Below, piece after piece: positions 12,842 to 23,529 of a stretch of DNA of 64,000 bases. The notes under the pieces were generated by a model. The model saw only the letters and a program-made list of their open reading frames with translations, was not told the origin of the DNA and ran no database searches. Source of the stretch: Aporrectodea caliginosa (taxonomy: Eukaryota; Annelida; Clitellata; Crassiclitellata; Lumbricidae); assembly GCA_020284085.1 (NCBI GenBank), contig JACEVL010000130.1, positions 1,014,501-1,078,500 of the forward strand. Reading direction: 5' to 3'. The stretch's first letter is position 1. Each line of letters begins with the position of its first letter. The position numbers and the translations under genes were made by a program.

Positions 12842-13610
12842 ACCATAAATATAGATCCTCAGGCCATATCTGCTGACTTCCCTAACTTTGTCTTCTCGAC
12901 GTCTGTCCGCAATTTAGGGGTTGTTCTTGATCAGGAGCTTACCTTCTCTGAACACCTAAATCTTTTATGCCGTGCTTGCTTTTTTCAGTTGCGGCAATTG
13001 CGGGTAATTTCCCGTTCACTTTCACCAAATGCTGCACTTACTGTTGTTCATGCTTTTGTTTGTAGTAGGATTGACTACTGCAGTACCATCTATGCTGGCC
13101 TCCCATTGGGGCGCATTGCTCAGGTTGAGCGTGTGCTTCGTGCAGCTGCTAGGCTTGTTGGTGGTTTTTCTAAATTTGACCATATCTCGCATTATATGCG
13201 TGACGTACTCCACTGGCTTCCTGTTTCTCAGCGCATTCAATTTAGGATTTCGGTCTGGGTCTGGCGGTGCCAATTAGGGAGCGCCCCAGCCTACTTGCGT
13301 GAGTTCTGTCGCCCTACCTCAGGTTTAGCTACCCGCAGAAATCTTCGCTCTGCATCTCGAGGCGAACTTGCTGTTCCCTTTGCGCGCACTTCAAAGATGC
13401 AACTTCGTGCCTTCTCAGTGGTTGGGCCGACCATCTGGAATAATCTTCCTTCAGATCTGCGTGTTCTTCTAGCTGGAGACTCTGCATACACCTTTTACAA
13501 GAATTTGAAAACTGTTCTCTATCGCCGTAGTTGGGCTGGGAGCGCCTCTGAGTAGGTTATCTTGGAGGGGCGCTATATAAGTCCTCTGAATGAATGAATG
13601 AATGAATAAA
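12842..13610 (+). mobile_element. 5'-truncated LINE (RT C-terminal region and 3' tail)
   Basis: One open frame from 12842 to a stop at 13553-13555 encodes the C-terminal part of a non-LTR reverse transcriptase: VRNLGVVLDQELTF, then SRIDYCSTIYAGLP, a HWLPV segment, RSASRGELAVPFARTSKM and VVGPTIWNNLPSDLR. These are familiar from CR1/L2/Jockey-type elements. The frame ends in GSASE. It is followed by GCGCTATATAAG and five GAAT units, the element's 3' tail. It is truncated before the catalytic RT core, so it is dead. It sits in an EEF2K intron on the opposite strand. The open frame suggests a young insertion. Confidence 0.85.
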
Positions 13611-13721
13611 ATGCAACACTAGTGGATGTAGTCTTGCAGACAGCATACCAGCAAACACCAATGAGCATTTCATTAGAGTCTGGTACTAGCAGAAGATTGA
13701 AAACTACAGTACATAGCTCAC

Positions 13722-14201
13722 CTCTTTTTCGATCTTCACAGACACTGTGTCAACAACCCAATGTTTCTTAAGTGCATTATAACGATGGCGTGTCACAATT
13801 TCCGCTGGAAGTTCTTCAAGGTGGAAACCTTCCCATGGGTCCTTCATCAAGTGTATCTTCTTGTAAGCTTGCTTCCACTGGGCCAATGGTGACTTCACTG
13901 GTGATGGCTTTGGTGACATCTCAGTGATGTCGAGTGATGTGTCCACATTACGATTCAGGGATGGGATGGCAAGACCAGTGGCACTAAGAAGAGAACGTCT
14001 TCTCTGCTTCAGGGTCATTCGGGGTTTAAAACGATTGGAGTTGATCGTGTCTGGATCGTTGTCAAGATCCTCACGGAATGGATCGTTGTTGTTGTCAGCT
14101 CCACCATCGATGTCGGTGAGTGGAAAAATCAACAGGTCTTCCATTTCGTCTCCATCTGCTGCTACCACTTCCCCGTTTATTGACGGCATGATGGAAAACT
14201 C
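13722..14201 (-). CDS. EEF2K: EEF2K first coding exon (N-terminus, calmodulin-binding region)
   Basis: ATG at 14189-14187 opens 156 codons ending at a phase-0 donor (GAG|gtgagc at 13722/13721). A 12-base 5' UTR piece follows an acceptor (cctag|g) at 14203-14202, so a non-coding first exon lies further upstream. The N-terminus is acidic and low in complexity. Residues near 60-70 are basic (KQRRRS). The calmodulin-binding segment is around Trp105 (QWKQAYKK), followed by a DPW motif near residue 117 and the TRHRYNA segment near 133-139, both hallmarks of EEF2K just before the kinase domain. The exon ends at VKIEKE, where the alpha-kinase core begins. This start fits because the acceptor sits immediately 5' of it. 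Confidence 0.92.
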
Positions 14202-15326
14202 CTAGGACACAAATCCTCGTCTACTGAAGTGCAAACTGTGTGGCTGGAAACTTTCTTGAATGAACCTCTTTTTGATGATGCTATGAGAAACAAAAGATAA
14301 CTTTTTAGTCTTCAATTGATACAAGCTGAGAAAAACTATTTGTATTAAAGGAAGCAAACACGGCTTTTATCAATAATACGCTATTTAAACATTTTGTCAA
14401 CTATAAAATTTAAACCAAATTCAAAAGAACACGAGAACAGTTTTCTACATTAGAGCCCATTATAAGCCTAAAAATCAAATAGTCAAGCCTAGGCCTATAC
14501 TGTGTTTACAGTGTACAATACCAAATAACTATTGAGAAACACAGATTAGAACATACTAAAAATTGTGACTTGCTCTAAGGGTACGTTACATCTTTAACTG
14601 CTCGTCGTTCTTATAATTTGCTGGCAGGTTCCTAATGACAAAAATTAAATGGTGTTAAAAACTTGTTATTAAAAATAGTAGACCTACGCTTTGTCTTTAT
14701 TCAGAATCTTGTAGTGGCTTTATCTTCACAGTACCAGTGACGTTTTCTTCACAGACTGGCTTATATTTCAACGGCTGGAATCGACGCCCCTTTCCAGAGT
14801 CCAGTCAAAAGGAAAACCTCATCAACCATGCAGACCACAAAAGACGCAACTGCTCTGCAATTAACCGGACTCTGGCTACTGTGAAAAGTGTTCACTTTCG
14901 GAATTACCAGCTGCATACTAGGAGGCAAAATACGGAGACGAATTCGACTAAAGCCGACTTCCGTGGAAAACGAACGATACTGTCAGCTAAACAGAGCGCA
15001 GACTGGAGGCCACAACGTGTAAATCGCACAGAAATTAAGATGACTAGCAATTGAAACACCTAACTTCCCTATAAGTGGTTGATTTTCTATTGAACTAACA
15101 CCTCTTTAGCAACGTAACACTATTACTACTACTTGAGGAAGATTTCTTGGCCTTCGATGTAGGGTTAGTGACCGATTAGTCGCCTATTTTAAAGACGCGT
15201 TCTGTAAATAGAGGGTCATCCATAAATCACATACTTATCCATCATTACTATAGCGCATGCACACCGCGGCCTATCAATCGCTAGGTGGCGTTGGTAAAAT
15301 GAGTAATAGGACGATATCGGCGCCTT
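14202..15326. other. EEF2K 5' flank and probable first exon/promoter zone
   Basis: The acceptor at 14203-14202 shows that a non-coding first exon lies upstream on the minus strand. I could not place it. No clear TATA box. Read as DNA only, nothing else is recognised before the transposon at 15335. Confidence 0.35.
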
Positions 15327-15468
15327 GTATACATTAAGGTGGAGTGAAAATAATGGTTGAATTTTATTTTTATTTTCTTAAACTGGCAGGGTATGCAATA
15401 GTTGCTATGCCATAATATAAGCATTCTGGCAAAGTCTTAGATTTCTGACATTTTTTCTTCATCGACCC

Positions 15469-15907
15469 CATCGACATATATTGAGTGGACACAGCATAAG
15501 AGATTCAAACTGAAGCCTAGCCGGTTGCGTGCCTGCGACGTTATTTGCCAGCCATGACGTCACAGGCAAGCAATGCGCATGCGCAGCCATTTACTTTTAT
15601 TATAGGTCAACCGTTCATAAACAAAGAGAATGCGATATAGCTATGATCTAGTTTGACGCAAATATTATAAAATATTTGATTGTATTATTCGATACTAGTT
15701 TATAGTAAATTTAAAACACACATCGATATCGCTAACGGCACCATTCTGTTTGTTTATGAACAGTTGACCTTAATAAAAGCAAATGGCTGCGCATGCGCAT
15801 TGCTTGCCTGTGACGTCATGGCTGGCAAAATGTTCAGTAACCGGAAGCTTCACTTCACCGTACAACTTTAGCTGAACTATGCTGTGTCCACTCAATATAT
15901 GTCGATG
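15469..15907. mobile_element. Palindromic MITE nested in the transposon, 8-bp TSD
   Basis: Long inverted arms of about 160 bp (15469-15631 and 15748-15907) start CATCGACATATATTGAGTGG on the left and, read in reverse, on the right. The direct flanks ATCGACCC (15461-15468 and 15908-15915) are an 8-bp duplication. Each arm holds TGACGTCA (15555-15562; 15811-15818) and TGCGCATGCGCA (15574-15585; 15788-15799), perfect matches to CRE and NRF1 motifs. It has no coding capacity and was inserted after its host element. Confidence 0.85.
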
Positions 15908-16225
15908 ATCGACCCCCACGGCATCAAAGATTTCACATAATTCAGCATGTACGGCAATGTCATAATGATGCGAATGAAGAATTGTTTTCAAGGGCAAGAT
16001 GCAGAATTGCAGATTCATGAGTACATTATGTCACAATATCACTGAAATACTCAATGATTACTCAATTACTCATGCTTTAAAGAGATGTTAACAATTTCTT
16101 TATAGTTCGTGTTCATCAATACTTTCAATAGGTACCGGAAACTTCAACTACCTTTACCTTCGTACCTACACACACATAATACTACACAGTACACACAGTA
16201 CACTGTACAGTGCACAGTGTACACA

Positions 16226-18299
16226 CTACACACTACCAAATCGATATTGGGATTTCGTGTTAAAAGTTTTCATAACCCTTCTTGATTCTATTCTAGATCG
16301 AATAAAGCCATCTCTTTGCTGCTGACCACACACAGCAGCCGACGATATTGTGACAAGTTTAACATGTCTCTCCACAGCTTGAGTGTGACATGGAAAATGT
16401 TCAAGTGTGACGACATCATCACTGTTTGCAACAAAACCACGAATTTGTTGGTCAGAGAAACCGTCCATCACTGGTGGAGCATGCCTGTCTATATCCTGCC
16501 AGGCGACAAGATCTACATAATCCTCTGCTCCAAAGTTCAAAACTGGCACTCGAAACTGCCGGACCAGTGCTGAGGACGAATGTTCCATTCGTGCGGCAAT
16601 AATTCTACGATGAGCCAGTTCCCGAATATGCTTCCGACTGTCCGTTATCATCGCCAGGAGGATATTCTCCGAGTGGCCAAAGAATCCGTTCCTCTGTATC
16701 ACTGGATCCACTATTTCTCGCAACTCCGGTGAGAGATACCGTGTGTATTTGATTAGTCTCCAGAGATGTCGTGCCCCGTCACTACACAACGGCTTAGTTT
16801 TTACATGAAACCAGATGGGCGCATATACCTTCATCACATACAGCACTAGAGTTTGCAAGTTGTCACTGGGGTTGTTGGTGGCCACGTATAAACGAAGTAC
16901 TCTGTTAGCCATTGTTAACCACCGTGAATCGGTCCTGGTTTCTGAAGAGCAAGATCTGGGGAACATTGTCCACTGGATACAGCAATACACATATCATACA
17001 TATATTGCTGGTCAGTACTGAGATCTGCTCCATCCACAGTTGGACAGTTTTCAAACATGATGGTACTGTACTGCACCACTGGCAGTTGCTCGCATGTCTG
17101 GAGAGCTTTGCCAATGAAGCCTGAAAACACATTTGGTCCTTGAGTGCCACCATCAAGTTTCTGCATCAGGTGTCTGAGGGGCAACTCGTTTGCGTGCAAT
17201 AAGCATATTAGCCATTGCAGTGGTCTACGCAACGTCAACTCCAAGAGTCGAATGACTCCTCCAACTGCACCCGTATTGACGTTTGTGCCGTCGCAACCAA
17301 TCGCATGCAATTCATCTGTGTTAATGTTTTTGTTGAAAAAGCTGAATTTGGCTCATAAACCAAAGTCACATGCTCCTCCACGATTGTTTTGGCATAATAC
17401 TTTTTACCTTTTTTCACCTGAATTCTGGTTCGATCCTTGCGTCCGTCAAAGTATAATGCGGAGACAGAAGCAGGCAAGTCGTGCTGTAGCGCTTTTCTAA
17501 CGCGTTTACGCGCTCTCCGGATTTTGCTTCGGTCAATGACCATGGAATTATCATGTTCGTTGATAATTCCCACATCTTGAAGAACAGCGCTAACAAGTGA
17601 AGCGGCACTTCGATCAGAGACACCGTGGCGATCACATTCACGAGCGACGGTTGGTAAATCGAGCCTCATTTGAAATGTTCTCTTTTTTCCACAAAGTCCT
17701 GCGCTAGTCTGTACTTCTATATCTGAGTCTTGGCTTATTTCAGGATCGGTATCGTTGCTCGCAATGCTCGTTTCAGGATCCTTGGCCTCAGCTGGCGTGC
17801 CGGCTTCAGCTGAAGTTTCTTTTTGTAGCTTAACGTATGTCTCGTATCGATGCTTTCTCTTCTCACGTCTTGCAAGCTGTCTGGTTAATACGACGTCAAT
17901 GCCACCAATCTTCATTTCACGCACCGTCCTCTGATCTGCAAGAAAAGAGCGTTCGACAATGGGCACCTTCCTCTCCCTTTCACAGGTGCACGCTGCTTCG
18001 GTATGACATTTGCAAGCAGCGATATCGAACAGTTGCGAATTGCACTCCATCGCATAGGATTTCAACTTCGTTTGGTACTTTTGGTTACTTTTTCTTCTCT
18101 TGAAGGGTTTAAGAATATTTAGATACTGGTGATTCAATGTTTTGATTTTTTCGACGACACGCTTGTGCCCAATGGTTGGGATCGAAGCTTTGTGCCACAA
18201 AAGCTCACACCTAGTGTTCGCTTTCCGGCGAAGATGATAGTTGGCGTACTCACCTTTTGTATGGAATATCACTTTATAAATAATTTTCAAAATTTTCAC
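16226..18299 (-). pseudogene. Transposase of the 15335-18571 element (frameshifted)
   Basis: Three minus-strand frames continue one another: 18299-17235, 17310-16915 and 16990-16226. Breaks occur near 17330-17340 (in a T-rich run) and near 16930-16945. The N-terminal part is basic, with a Cys/His-rich patch (residues about 94-106, CKCHTEAACTC) that could bind metal or DNA. The middle has the motif IGCDGTNVNTG, then RPLQWLICLLHANELPLRHL. The C-terminal part has FPCHTQAVERHVKLV, then DGFIRSRIESR. I recognise this arrangement as a repeated, mostly unannotated protein family of invertebrate genomes. The Asp of CDGT and the Glu of AVER could be catalytic acids, but that is a guess. At least two frame breaks make this copy inactive. 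Confidence 0.75.
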
Positions 18300-18599
18300 A
18301 AACCTCCATGTTTGTTTACAAATCCATTTAGTCTGGTTCCCTGCGAAATTCCTGCAATAATTACTTAGAAAATGCGCCTCCTAGAAACCCGACTTTTCAT
18401 CAATTTTTGCCACTTTTTCTAGAAAATGTGCAATGTTGTGCATGGCTGGGGCCAATGAAGAATACATTTTAAAATTACAAAATTTTGCACCTACACTACT
18501 TTACATATGGAACAACTATTCCCACCCCTGCCAGTCAAAAATTTTAACTTTAGTTTTTTCACTCCACCTTAGTATACATAGCTGCCGTATACAGTTAAA

Positions 18600-19385
18600 T
18601 TCGACTCCTGTAATAACTGCCAAAGTTTGTTAATTTGCAAAGATTGACCATATCTATTATTTTATCCGTTACTACCTTCACTGGCTCCCCATCCGCCAGC
18701 GCATCCAATTCAAGGTCTGCTCTCTCATGCGAAGCTGTCTTGCTGGCTCTGCTCCTCACTGTCATAGGACATATCAGGGGTGCAAAAAACCAAACTTTTT
18801 TCAAAATGAAAAGTTGGTCTTTTGGTTTTTTGGTTTTATTTGGTTTTTGTTTTTTTTTTGTTTTTTGTTTTTCAGATTTTCCAATTTCGGATCATAAAGC
18901 TCATAAAAATGGCATAACCCCACTCAAATTAATCAGATGCATATAAATGAAAGTAACTAGAACAGTAGTAGGCCTACCGTAGAATGTCATTTTCAGCAGA
19001 AGACAGAAAAACCAAAACCCAAAAAAACAAGCTTTTAACAGCCCTGGGGCATATTGTAGGCTACTCCAAACTCCAGTATCTTCTCTGCACAGTCGTTCCT
19101 CCCTTCGGTCCTCGACCCGTGGTTAGGCCTATAGTACTTGGTTGTCCCGCGGGTGCGTAGGCCTACTTCTACGGCCCAGTCTTGGAGTTTCGCTATTGTT
19201 GGTCCCAATAGCTGAAACCAGTTATCAGTCCATCGATCAGGACTGACCTTTCCTCTATTTCTTTTGACCAATTCCGCAAGCACCTGAACACCTCTCTCTT
19301 TACCAGTGAAGACACTGGCCCGGGTCGGGAGCACCTCTGTTTTTGAGTGGCGCTATATAAATACTCGATTACGATTACGATGAAC
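18600..19385 (+). mobile_element. Decayed LINE fragment split by a MITE
   Basis: 18600-18766 reads like the LINE at 13160-13250 (KIDHIS-like, then a tryptophan-less version of the HWLP segment, RIQF-like DNA). 19055-19385 continues with a stop-broken FAIVGPNS block and the tail GGGAGCACCTCTG, GTGGCGCTATATAAATAC and ATTACG units. Stops and frameshifts throughout: a dead relative of the LINE at 12842. Confidence 0.65.
18775..19046. mobile_element. hAT-like MITE inside the LINE fragment
   Basis: The left end is CAGGGGTGCAAAAAACC; the right end in reverse is CAGGGCTGTTAAAAGC. The flanks GGACATAT (18767-18774) and GGGCATAT (19047-19054) match at 7 of 8 positions. The interior is T-rich (TTTGG repeats). 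It cleanly interrupts the LINE sequence. Confidence 0.65.
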
Positions 19386-19440
19386 TTGTGATCATCCGTT
19401 CATACTGAGTTGTAATCATACTGCGTTTGTCGGTTTTAAA

Positions 19441-19517
19441 TATTAAAGATTATTATCATCATCATCAGTATCATCATCAGTATCATCAGTATCATCAGTA
19501 TCATCAGTATCAGCAGT

Positions 19518-19604
<87 letters not shown>

Positions 19605-19640
19605 AGCAGCATCATCATCATCATCATCATCATCAACATC
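19441..19640. repeat. ATC/CAG microsatellite
   Basis: A long run of ATC units with short CAG interruptions. The apparent poly-His and poly-Met frames are products of the repeat, not genes. Confidence 0.9.
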
Positions 19641-19696
19641 ATTATATTATTATTAATATTATTAATCTGCAGACGAAGAGAGCGTAGATATTAGCT

Positions 19697-20172
19697 ACGA
19701 TTGTCTTCAGAAAGTTCAGACAAAGAGAAAACGTAGACATGGTTACGATCGTCTTCAGAAAAAGAGTAAACGTAGATATGGTTACGATTGTCTTCAGACA
19801 AAGAGTAAACGTAGATATGGTTACGATTAATTGTCTTCAGACAAAGAGTAAACGTAGTCATGGTTACGATTGTCTTCAGACAAAGAGAAAACGTAGACAT
19901 GGTTAGCATTGGTTACGATTGTCTTCAGACAAAGGGAAAACGTAGATATGGTTACGATTGTCTTCAGACAAAGAGAAAACGTAGATAGGCCTATGGTTAC
20001 GATTGTCTTCAGACATAGAGTAAACGTAGTCATGGTTACGATTGTCTTCAGACAAAGGGAAAACGTAGACATGGTTTCGATTGTCTTCTAATAAGTGAAT
20101 TTACATGTAGGCATGGTTACGATTGTCTTCAGACAAAGAGAAAACGTAGACATGGTTTCGATTGTCTTCTAA
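19697..20172. repeat. 39-bp tandem repeat array
   Basis: About a dozen copies of a 39-bp unit built from GGTTACGATTGTCTTCAGAC and AAAGAGAAAACGTAGACAT, with small deletions and point changes. It ends about 380 bp before the left arm of the giant inverted repeat. 20173-20554 shows nothing recognisable. Confidence 0.88.
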
Positions 20173-20577
20173 CTATAGTTGATCTAATTTTGTTTCAAAC
20201 TTCAAACTTCTAAGAATAACTTAAATAGGTATATGTATAATAATAAAAAGTAAATTTGGTCAAATAAAGTGGCTAATATGGGCTCCATTTGGCAGCAGAT
20301 GCTCTAAAATGCGTTGTCGGCTGGGGCTCAGATCCCGCTGGAGAGCTTACGACACTCTCTCAGCCCAATAGTCGTGGCAGACTTTGTCCCAGTAGTCAAA
20401 ATCCTTTAAAATATGCACTGGGTCGTGCCTATGTTACAGCGTTGTGCAGCATATAAGATTAAGTCGCATGATGGCCAGACTGATTTACATGCCAACTGTA
20501 ACCCAACGAAGTAGCCTAAGTAGGCCCTATATGTGCATGGGAACACTTGATATAGGAGGTGCGGAGGGTAGGAAGCC

Positions 20578-20650
20578 ACCTGATTGGTCGAAGCCAGTCA
20601 CGTGACCTATGACGTCATATCTATTAATAGCACAATGGGGAATTTGCTGA
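20578..20650 (+). promoter_or_regulatory. Promoter-like block at left outer tip (CCAAT, E-box, CRE)
   Basis: Within 73 bp: an inverted CCAAT box (ATTGG, 20583-20587), CACGTG (20599-20604) and TGACGTCA (20610-20617). The block is identical base for base to the reverse complement of 38938-39010, although the sequence on both sides differs between the arms. A degenerate second copy of its CRE side lies near 21046-21080. Confidence 0.5.
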
Positions 20651-21567
20651 AGTAGTTTCCATTTCCATGACGGCGGCACGCCTAGTTTCTGGCGCACCTA
20701 CGCTAGACTGCACTTTGACCTAATTAGCATATCATTAGCATATTAATAGGAAGTTTGCTGTCCTCGTTTCCATGACTACGACACGTCGCATACTGTACAA
20801 AGACTGTTTTCCAATACGTATTCAGTAACCGATTCAAACCTGTTTCTATAATCATCAGCCAATAAGAGCACGCATTCGTACGCATGAGCACTTCAATTCG
20901 CAACAAGTCCAAACATGTTTCTACCCACATCCAACCAAAATACATAGCCTCGCGCATGCACACATAATTTGGTTTCTTATAAATATTAAACAATCTCCTC
21001 ATTTCATAGCAATTTTAACGATACTATAAGAGCTCGCACACAAGCATTAGTACGTCATATCTATTAATAGCACTGGGGAATTTCCCGACGTAATTTCCAT
21101 TACTACGGTACGCCTAGTTTCTAATTCATCTACACTCGACTCAACAACCGCTAGCTAATTGGCATATCATTATTGCACCACCAACTCACCTATTGCATCA
21201 CCTTACATATTACGTAACAGCTACTTGACCTCGTCACACGCATAGTTTCTCGTACACATACGTTGAAGCATATTTTTGTATTGCGCATTTACTTAACTCT
21301 GATTGCAAGTTGGAATTTTATCATATAAACCATTCAATTTAAATACATAAAGTCAGCTCTTAAGCAAGTATAAATATTTATACATGACATTATACGAGCA
21401 TGATTTTAATTGAAAAATGTTGTGAATGTGTGATATTACCCAGAGAAGCGCTAGAAAAGTGTGAGAAAGATAGACATTTGGAATTTAGAAGTTCGGTGGA
21501 GAGACAGAGAGTGCAATTGGAGTATGGAGCTTTAGAAGTTACAGATATTGGCAGAATCAGAGAATGG

Positions 21568-21570
<3 letters not shown>

Positions 21571-21632
<62 letters not shown>
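21571..21632. repeat. GA microsatellite (left arm)
   Basis: About 30 GA units. Its mirror is a CT run at about 37986-38048 in the right arm. Confidence 0.9.
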
Positions 21633-21635
<3 letters not shown>

Positions 21636-21639
21636 CAAA

Positions 21640-22260
21640 CTTCAATCTTTGTGAAATTATTAGTCTTCACGAAACATAAAACTAGTTTAAAAATTGTGAA
21701 ACTCGCAACCAGTGAATCATAAAACTTGACAAACTGCCAAATCTTAGAAATTGTCATTTGGTCTTTGTGAAACATGTAAACCGCCAATCTTTGAGGAATC
21801 CATGAGTCGGAAAACTTAGAAACATACAAACTCGTAAATGTTCGAGAGAATGAGAGAGTCACAGGGCATGTGGAGAGAGCGAAACTTGAGAAACCTGCAA
21901 CTCTTAGAAAACTTCAAACTTTTAGGAAACTTAAAACTTTGTATGACGCTTTAGAAGCTCGAGAGAGCGAAACTTGAGAAACTTAGTGAAATTTGAAAGT
22001 CTTAGAGATCTAGGAACTGGTGAAACTTTTAGAGAACTCACAACTCGTGAAACTTATAGCTCTTAGATAACTCGAAACCTGAGAAACCTAGTGAGATTTA
22101 CAACTTTTAGAGAACTCACAACTGTGAAACCTACAACTCTTAGAAAACACAAAACTTGGGAAACGTATAACGCTTAGGAAACTACAAACTTAGGAAAACT
22201 TCAAACTATGTGTGATGCTTTACCAGTACGAGAGAGTCAGAAAGCGTGAGCGAGAGATAC
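21640..22260 (+). repeat. GAAACTT-rich degenerate block, left arm outer
   Basis: Built almost entirely from short words such as GAAACTT, CTTAGAAA, AACTCG and ACAAACT at irregular spacing, with no fixed period. Its mirror lies at about 37270-37980. It is non-coding. Confidence 0.6.
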
Positions 22261-22579
22261 ATTAGATTGCCGAATAGAGCATTAGAAGTTCAAGAGATTG
22301 AAATTTTACACTGTAGAAAGACATGGGCTAGATTGATAGTGCGTAGTACAAACCCGCGACTTTTAGGCTATACTGTGACATGAGCGGAAGGCTCATATAG
22401 TTAAATTGCATATTTTAATGGAGCAGAGATAGAAGAAATGATTATTTGTAAAGCAAATGCACATCTTTCAATTTACAACGTAATATGGATGTTTTCTTAG
22501 CAGACTTATGCGATTCTAGATTGTAAAGAGAGCTGCATTGAGAGTTTACTCGAGGGACTTACATATATTGAGCTACAAA

Positions 22580-22770
22580 GATTGTGAGGCATGGTGGTCG
22601 ACTGGTTAGAGCGCCTGATCTGTAACGCACAGAGTACGGGTTCGAGCCTCATCCGAGATAGTTAGGCCTACTGTGTAGGGACTGGACATTGAGCGAGTCC
22701 TTCACTCACATTTTCTCTACAATACACGTATATCGGCATATTCGACGTATTCTGTACTTTGTAAGGAGGA
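22580..22770 (+). repeat. tRNA-derived SINE (left arm)
   Basis: The head has GGTGGTCGACTGGTTAGAGC (box A) and GGGTTCGAGCCTC (box B), with an imperfect anticodon stem around CTGTAAC; it is perhaps related to a threonine tRNA. The body has the block GGGACTGGACATTGAGCGAG TCCTTCACTC, shared in kind with the SINE at 5402. The anticodon stem does not pair well, so it is not a functional tRNA gene. The mirror copy in the right arm shows it predates the duplication. Confidence 0.65.
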
Positions 22771-23133
22771 GGACGACACCAAAATATAGTTGTATTATTA
22801 TTGTATTATAAAAATTCACGAGAATATGACTTGTTCACTAGAAGTTACAATTACATAGGTCGAAAGACACATGAGATAGTCGTTGGTTTACTTACTACAT
22901 AAGATTGTATGCATTATAAAATTGTAAATTTTAAGGAAACTACGTATGAAATGAAGATTTCTAGCTTAAAATATTGGTTTGTATGATGAAACTTTGATAT
23001 TGCAAGGTTGAACAGATGTACGGTGCGAAGGTTTACGTAGTAAATTGAGAACATACAACTTATGCGGAGAGGCTTCATGAAGGATTTGACATTGAATTTA
23101 TAAAAATTAATTATAATAATCCGACAATTGCAG

Positions 23134-23304
23134 CAATGAGAACTCAATCACGCATCGTACGACCATCGATTGGTCAAAATTCAAGTTGTCAGTGGGATGA
23201 ATACATGTGCGTATCCGACAGTAGCTGTATCAATCTAAATCTAACATGTGATGGAGGGAACGATTGTTTCGACGGATCGGATGAGAGCATTTGTCCTTTC
23301 ACCG
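23134..23304 (+). CDS. LDLa-domain membrane protein, exon 1 (left-arm copy)
   Basis: Acceptor-like ttgcag (23128-23133), then ATG at 23136. 56 codons plus one base run to a donor CACCG|gtatga (23304/23305). It encodes one LDL-receptor class A domain: six cysteines in the canonical order between CQWDEYMC and ESIC, with DCFDGSDE as the calcium-binding end. The G left over joins GT of the next exon to give Gly-Gly-Glu. Residue 1 may be internal: no signal peptide is seen here, so an upstream exon coding it is likely but not found. The whole is reminiscent of LDLRAD-type proteins (LDLRAD4/PMEPA1 group, NEDD4-binding), by architecture only. Confidence 0.65.
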
Positions 23305-23529
23305 GTATGAGTATTATACATATGGACTTTGCATATCGTAATATTATTAAAAATATTTAATTATAAAATCGAAGAGACTGCAACAGAAAATCAGGATCCG
23401 AGATAATGATGTTCGGCGCTTGTGTAAAGAGATGTTATTCGTGGTAGAAATGAACACGTCAAGATCATATGTATACCATAGGAAACCTATACACTTACGC
23501 GATTTACATATTAATTGTGTAATACATAG

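Larger units (their letters stand above)
1..14201 (-). other. EEF2K: EEF2K gene span (partial, 3' end beyond window)
   Basis: Eight minus-strand exons read in order as eukaryotic elongation factor 2 kinase, the calmodulin-dependent alpha-kinase that phosphorylates eEF2 and slows translation elongation in the cytosol. Order of parts: acidic N-terminus, calmodulin-binding segment, alpha-kinase domain over at least three exons, Ser-rich regulatory linker, then the start of the C-terminal SEL1-like helical repeats, which run off position 1. Every junction listed has GT/AG signals and the phases agree (0, then 2 into the exon at 9058, 0, 0, 0, 2, 0, 0). One short exon, expected to encode about 13 residues with the conserved Gly-Ala-Met-Arg-Glu type segment and to be about 38 nt (phase 0 to phase 2), was not found between 8887 and 13722. 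Gene identity is confident; the missing exon and the C-terminus are not seen. Confidence 0.93.
15335..18571 (-). mobile_element. Complete DNA transposon with 8-bp TSD, unclassified transposase
   Basis: The terminal inverted repeats begin TAAGGTGGAGTGAAAA at the left and, read in reverse, at the right; imperfect similarity continues to an ACTGGCAGGG block about 50 bases in. The flanking direct repeats GTATACAT at 15327-15334 and 18572-18579 are a perfect 8-bp target duplication. The element is 3,237 bp, including a later 447-bp insertion (MITE plus its duplication). A minus-strand transposase gene of about 690 residues, now frameshifted, fills 16226-18299. An 8-bp duplication is compatible with hAT, P, Merlin or Zisupton-like groups. 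The TAAGG termini are not typical hAT, and I do not assign a superfamily. Confidence 0.88.

Noticed and set aside
19427..19687. Histidine-rich protein
   Set aside because: It is a translation of an ATC microsatellite.
22584..22660. A tRNA gene in each arm
   Set aside because: Boxes A and B are good, but the anticodon stem pairs poorly and SINE-type body sequence follows, so it is a tRNA-derived SINE.
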